9,377 bases of DNA from Erythrobacter sp. CCH5-A1 (GTDB taxonomy: Bacteria > Pseudomonadota > Alphaproteobacteria > Sphingomonadales > Sphingomonadaceae): positions 1-9,377 of the forward strand of contig NZ_LSKQ01000186.1 in assembly GCF_001557115.1 (NCBI RefSeq), written 5' to 3'. A program made the position numbers and the translations under genes. Under the pieces are notes generated by a model. It did not search any database, was not told the DNA's origin, and worked only from the letters and a program-made list of their open reading frames with translations. Shown piece after piece: positions 5,815-9,377 of this stretch (positions are counted from its first letter, which is position 1; every line of letters starts with the position of its first letter).

Positions 5815-6272
5815 AGAACTCCCGCCAAGGCCTGCTGAACCGACGCGAAGGTGTGGCGGATCGGGCCGAGCCGTATAGTGAGGTAGCCCGCTCGCGACGT
5901 CATGCGGTCGCGTTGTCGGTCGGCCGAGCGATTGTGCGTGTGGTCGTCGAGCTCGACGATGGCGATGATTTCGCCGCTTGCCCGGTCCTCGAGCACGAAA
6001 TCGACCCGTTTGGAGGAGAACCGGTTGCGCACGCTGGTCGAGCGCGATCGGTCAAGCCCTGCCGCAGGCCGCAGGATCGCGCCCATCGAGACCTGAGCAT
6101 GAACCCGTGCGTGAGGGACGGCGCGCTCGATCATTTCGCAGACGATACGCTCCCGCTTCGTCATAAGTGGGGCCGCTCGGACGGGGAGCGAGCCTATGCC
6201 GCGTTTCGTGGACATGAGCATGCCCACGAAAACCACAAGGGCAATGATTGCGAGGAGTCCCAGCTCCGTCAT
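5811..6272 (-). CDS. Membrane-anchored DUF2726 protein (nuclease-like core)
   Basis: A 153-aa protein. Residues 3-20 form one N-terminal membrane helix, followed by a short basic linker (STKRG), so the rest should face the cytoplasm. From about residue 37 it matches DUF2726 (PF10881): LMTKRERIVCEMIERAVP, ARVHAQVSMGAILRP, then FSSKRVDFVLEDRASGEIIA and IVELDDHTHN with a following RQRDRM. The D91 ... E107-L-D109 spacing resembles the PD-(D/E)XK or DUF559/Vsr-like core, with Asp in place of the usual Lys. Nucleic-acid binding or cleavage is suggested but unproven for the family. I chose the ATG at 6272 because it overlaps the previous stop (ATGA) and starts directly at the membrane helix; an upstream reading from 6323 lies within the previous gene. 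The ribosome binding site is weak, consistent with coupling. Confidence 0.87.
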   Translation of the reverse strand: MTELGLLAIIALVVFVGMLMSTKRGIGSLPVRAAPLMTKRERIVCEMIERAVPHARVHAQVSMGAILRPAAGLDRSRSTSVRNRFSSKRVDFVLEDRASGEIIAIVELDDHTHNRSADRQRDRMTSRAGYLTIRLGPIRHTFASVQQALAGVL

Positions 6273-6520
6273 AGCGGCACTGGCCCCACGAGCATTTGTC
6301 GTGTCTTCAGGTTGGCCCCCCACAGCAGGCCGGATATGATCGTGATGCTCATCGCGATCATCAAGGATAGGGCGACGTCGGCGAACGCAGCATCAGCCGT
6401 GATGGCCGAGTGCTCGCGCATCGCCAGCTCCTCGCAACGCGTCATGCCCCGTGCTTCGACGTTGCACCAATGGATATGGTCGCCGTGGATGACGAAGTCG
6501 TAATTGACCGAAGGGTGCAT
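6269..6520 (-). CDS. Small single-helix membrane protein directly behind the relaxase
   Basis: An 83-aa protein of unknown family. The N-terminal half is polar and has a cluster HGDHIHWCN (12-20) with three His and a Cys, then Cys 29. A single membrane helix spans about 49-68. It starts two bases after the relaxase stop and has a GGAG about 10 bases before the ATG. Its stop overlaps the start of the DUF2726 gene (ATGA). The tight spacing suggests it is made with the relaxase and with the membrane-anchored DUF2726 protein; a membrane partner for either is a guess. The His/Cys cluster could bind a metal. Confidence 0.68.
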   Translation of the reverse strand: MHPSVNYDFVIHGDHIHWCNVEARGMTRCEELAMREHSAITADAAFADVALSLMIAMSITIISGLLWGANLKTRQMLVGPVPL

Positions 6521-6522
6521 GA

Positions 6523-9377
6523 TCAGATCTCCAGGCTGATGTCTTTTTCGGGGAACGGCTTGTCGGGCACGCGCGGTTCGACCGCGACGCGGTGCTTGCT
6601 GAGATCCATGCTGTTGGGCTTGGCGAGGTCGGCAGGCACCTCGGGATTGAAGGTCTTGTCGGTTTTTCCCGGCGCCGACCCACTGCCTCTGGGCGCGTCG
6701 ATCTCGAGGCGGCCGACCGTCTCAAGGGCGCTGGTCTTGTTGCCCTCGTTTCGCTCGATCGCGCTGATCAGGCGCTCCTTGTTGTCGGTGTGGAGTGTCA
6801 GATCGTCCCGCACGCGGGTGACGGTGACGTTGAACAGGCGCTGATTGGAGAGGTTGCTCTCCGAGCCGCTCATCACCGCGATGCCCTTGTCGGTGGTCAC
6901 GCCCTGCGCCATGTGCATGTTGATGGCATATGCGAGACCCAGGCGTTCGAGCATGGGGTCGCCTTGCTTCAGATGCACCGTCTGATCATCGGCGGTCTTC
7001 ACGCTGATGCCGTCCTTGCTCACCCCCGTGACTTGCGCCAGCGAGGCATTGTAGAGCCCCCGCTCCTTGTCGTTCGCCGTCCAACGGATCTGGTCGTTTT
7101 CGTGGAGCTTGATGTCGCTGCGCTGGGTAAGGCCGAGCGCGTCGCGCTTGTCGTTGGGGTCGATCTTCTGCGGGTCAAACCGCACTGTGCGGTTGCCGAT
7201 CTTCAGCTCGACGCGGCCCTTGGCATCGACGCCGAGCACTTCGTAGCTGCCGCGCCGGAGCCCGATTTCCGAGACCGCCCTTGCGACCTCGAGCGTCTGC
7301 CCTGCCCTGTAGGTCTGGTGGTAGCGCAGCTCCTCGCGTTCCGTGTTCACCCGCTCCAGAACGCTGAGTGTGATGCCATCCTTGCCGAGGGTGCCATCGG
7401 AGCGCAGTCCTTCCTGGATGCGCTGATTGAGTTCGGCGCGCGCGTCCCGTCCTGAGGCGAACACCATCGTTCTGTCGCGCTCATCCTTGGGAAGGCTTAG
7501 CCACTGGTCCGCTGCCGATTTGATGTGATCGGGGCTGGCCTTCAGCTTGTCGCCGAGCACTTCCATCGCCCCGCGCACTTCCCCGCGGTTTGCGAGCGCT
7601 GCGATCGTGCGCAGCTGGTCGGTGCGCTGGCGCAGGTTCTCGTCCATGCGGACCATCGCGATCCCCCCGGCCTGAGCCATCGCGAAAGCCTTGCCCATAT
7701 CGATCGAGGAGAGTTGCTGGCGGTCGCCGATCATGATGAGTTTCTCGACGCCGAGCGCATTGGCGATGCCGACCAGATGTTTCATCGGCTCGCTGCCGAC
7801 CATCGAGGCTTCATCGAGCACCAGCACGGCACCCTTGAGCGCGCCGCGCGCGGCTTCGTATGCTTCGCCCCGCCCTGCGAGGGCTGCCTTGGCATAGGCA
7901 TTCACGAAGGACGACACGGTCTGTGCTTCGATGCCGGCACCATCCCTGAGGTCGCCAACCATCTTGTTCTGGAAGGCGAGCCCCAAAACCTTGTGACCTT
8001 CCTGCTCGGCAACCCGGGCCACGGCCGCGATCATGGTCGATTTGCCCGCCCCCGCGACCCCTTGCACGGCAACGATCCGGTCGCTGGACGAGAGGCCGAG
8101 CACGGCAGCGGCCATCTGGCCCGTGTTGAGCTGCTTATCGCCGGAGACGGCGTTGATGCGTTCGACCGCAGCGTCAGGCGCAACGATCGGCGTGGCAGCC
8201 CCCCTGCCCCTGTCGATCTGGGCGAGGATCAGGGATTCGGTCGCAAGGGCGTGCGGCGTCGTGACATGGGTCAGCGCGCCATCGATCCGGTTTGACTGGC
8301 CCGGGATGAGGTTTCCGCTCTCAAGCAGCTGCTCGACGCGGGCATCGACCTTCTCGGCCGTGACACCCCTCAAGCCCAGATCGAGCGCGGTTTTGGTGAT
8401 CTGTGGGATCGGGAAGGCCGCTTCGCGCTGTTCGAGAATGCGGATGGCCGAAGCCACTGCCGCCTGCGCTCGCAGCTCGTCTGGCGAGAATTTGAGGCGC
8501 TCGAGCCCCTGCGTTACCAGCGGGTCTTTCTCCCTGAACACCCCGCCGAGCGCTGTTACGATGTTCGCTATCGTCTCGCTGAGGCGCTGTGTCGGTGTAG
8601 TAAGCCGGTCAGGTGTCGTCCCGGCCGCGCGGGATTTCGCTTCCTCGATGACCTGCCTTCCGTCGAACCCGATCGCGGCGGCGCGCTCTCGCCAGTCGGC
8701 AGCGAGTTTCTCGCGGTCCTCGACATTGAGCTTGGGATCTCGGCTGTTCTTCGTGATGCTGCGAAGACTCTCGGTAGATGTCAGTCCGAGCTTCTCGCTT
8801 CGGGCGAGGATCTCTGCCCGACGCTTGCTGAACTCGTCGATCGCCTCCTTGGGCACGCCGTTGATCTCGAACTGGCCGTGCTTGCCGGTTATGCGCGTGT
8901 CGTAGCCAAGCTCAGCCAGCTTTTCGCGGAAAGCAGCGTGGTAGGCTGCACCGATGACCGAGTTGTTTTTCCAAAGTTGGCCATTATGGAGCGCCTGCCA
9001 AGCACCGTTCGCCATGCGGGTGAGGTTGGCGATGACGACATGGATGTGGCCTTGGGGGTCGAGGGCCCGGCTCGTGTCATGCGCGAACATTCCGTAGACG
9101 AGATTACCGGTTCGCACCGGTTCGCCCGACTTTGTTCGCTCATAGGTTCGCCCTTCAGCAAACTTCTGCTCGACCCAGGTCATTGTTTCGCGGACGGCGC
9201 TCCAGTGGGCTGCTAGGATGCGCTCGTCCCCGGATACCAGCGCCAGAATGCTGGCCGATTTCGGCATCGAGAACGTGAGGTCCATCCCCGACTGGCGGTT
9301 GGGCACCTGTCCGACCTTCTCACCATTGGGCAGCTCACCATTCAGGATCTTCTCGAAGGCATCCTTGGTGACCTCGC
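6523..9377 (-). CDS. traI: MobF (TrwC/TraI-type) conjugative relaxase-helicase, N-terminus off the window
   Basis: The last 950 residues of a relaxase-helicase, open through the right edge. The TrwC relaxase domain is recognisable from RQSGMDLTFSMPKSASILAL onward. Its metal-binding histidines are in F-A-HD-T-S-R (codon at 9079-9081) and G-HIH-VVIAN (9040-9048), the HUH arrangement. The catalytic tyrosines should be near the unseen N-terminus. The second half is a RecD/TraI-type SF1 helicase: Walker A GVAGAGKST (near 8035-8060), Walker B VLVLDEAS (near 7800-7830), GDRQQLSS (near 7710-7737), a motif V-like YAINMHMAQGVTTDKG (near 6890-6930) and motif VI NVTVTRVRDDL (near 6810-6840). The enzyme nicks one strand at oriT, stays covalently bound, and unwinds plasmid DNA for transfer through the type IV secretion system. 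The stop lies two bases from the next gene. The symbol traI follows the family; trwC or mobF would serve equally. Confidence 0.95.
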   Translation of the reverse strand, partial: EVTKDAFEKILNGELPNGEKVGQVPNRQSGMDLTFSMPKSASILALVSGDERILAAHWSAVRETMTWVEQKFAEGRTYERTKSGEPVRTGNLVYGMFAHDTSRALDPQGHIHVVIANLTRMANGAWQALHNGQLWKNNSVIGAAYHAAFREKLAELGYDTRITGKHGQFEINGVPKEAIDEFSKRRAEILARSEKLGLTSTESLRSITKNSRDPKLNVEDREKLAADWRERAAAIGFDGRQVIEEAKSRAAGTTPDRLTTPTQRLSETIANIVTALGGVFREKDPLVTQGLERLKFSPDELRAQAAVASAIRILEQREAAFPIPQITKTALDLGLRGVTAEKVDARVEQLLESGNLIPGQSNRIDGALTHVTTPHALATESLILAQIDRGRGAATPIVAPDAAVERINAVSGDKQLNTGQMAAAVLGLSSSDRIVAVQGVAGAGKSTMIAAVARVAEQEGHKVLGLAFQNKMVGDLRDGAGIEAQTVSSFVNAYAKAALAGRGEAYEAARGALKGAVLVLDEASMVGSEPMKHLVGIANALGVEKLIMIGDRQQLSSIDMGKAFAMAQAGGIAMVRMDENLRQRTDQLRTIAALANRGEVRGAMEVLGDKLKASPDHIKSAADQWLSLPKDERDRTMVFASGRDARAELNQRIQEGLRSDGTLGKDGITLSVLERVNTEREELRYHQTYRAGQTLEVARAVSEIGLRRGSYEVLGVDAKGRVELKIGNRTVRFDPQKIDPNDKRDALGLTQRSDIKLHENDQIRWTANDKERGLYNASLAQVTGVSKDGISVKTADDQTVHLKQGDPMLERLGLAYAINMHMAQGVTTDKGIAVMSGSESNLSNQRLFNVTVTRVRDDLTLHTDNKERLISAIERNEGNKTSALETVGRLEIDAPRGSGSAPGKTDKTFNPEVPADLAKPNSMDLSKHRVAVEPRVPDKPFPEKDISLEI

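Noticed and set aside
6592..8905. Long plus-strand reading frames opposite the relaxase (such as 6592-7455, 7525-8295 and 8033-8905)
   Set aside because: They lie antisense to a well-supported relaxase-helicase whose motifs are intact. High GC commonly opens such frames, and their translations show no recognisable domain.

Overview
The window looks like part of a conjugative plasmid or integrative conjugative element from a GC-rich alphaproteobacterium. A sphingomonad-type host (Novosphingobium, Sphingobium or Erythrobacter relatives) is my best guess. That rests on the protein style and the gene company (a MobF relaxase, a pRiA4b ORF-3 protein and a RelE/NadS-like toxin-antitoxin pair), not on any search.

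Left block, plus strand (1-1131). The window opens inside a RelE/HigB-type toxin gene. An HTH antitoxin follows, overlapping it by ATGA, with a stem-loop on the antitoxin stop codon. Next is a stand-alone pRiA4b ORF-3 family gene. A 183-base AT-rich gap (1132-1314) then separates this block from a long convergent minus-strand block.

Right block, minus strand (9377 down to 1315). Eleven genes run in one direction, packed like a single operon. The first is a TrwC/TraI-type (MobF) relaxase-helicase whose N-terminus lies beyond the right edge. In order of transcription it is followed by: an 83-aa one-helix membrane protein; a membrane-anchored DUF2726 protein with a nuclease-like core; a 188-aa protein of unknown family; a 74-aa GTG-start protein; a 214-aa paralogue of the 188-aa protein; a 67-aa charged protein; a 101-aa exported protein with four cysteines; a CsgG-like exported protein broken by a frameshift; a 397-aa NERD-domain protein; and a 156-aa zinc-ribbon protein with three membrane helices. 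Five junctions are ATGA/GTGA-type 4-base overlaps and two others overlap by 8 and 20 bases, so translational coupling is likely.

The relaxase would nick and unwind DNA for transfer. The genes behind it are not standard mating-pair or coupling genes. They mix envelope or exported products with two predicted PD-(D/E)XK-like nuclease-fold proteins, so the set reads as an accessory module carried with the transfer gene. Its function is unknown. The most notable points are the diverged paralogue pair flanking a small coupled ORF, the membrane-anchored nuclease-like protein next to the relaxase, and the CsgG-like frameshift, which falls on a perfect 8-1-8 palindrome.
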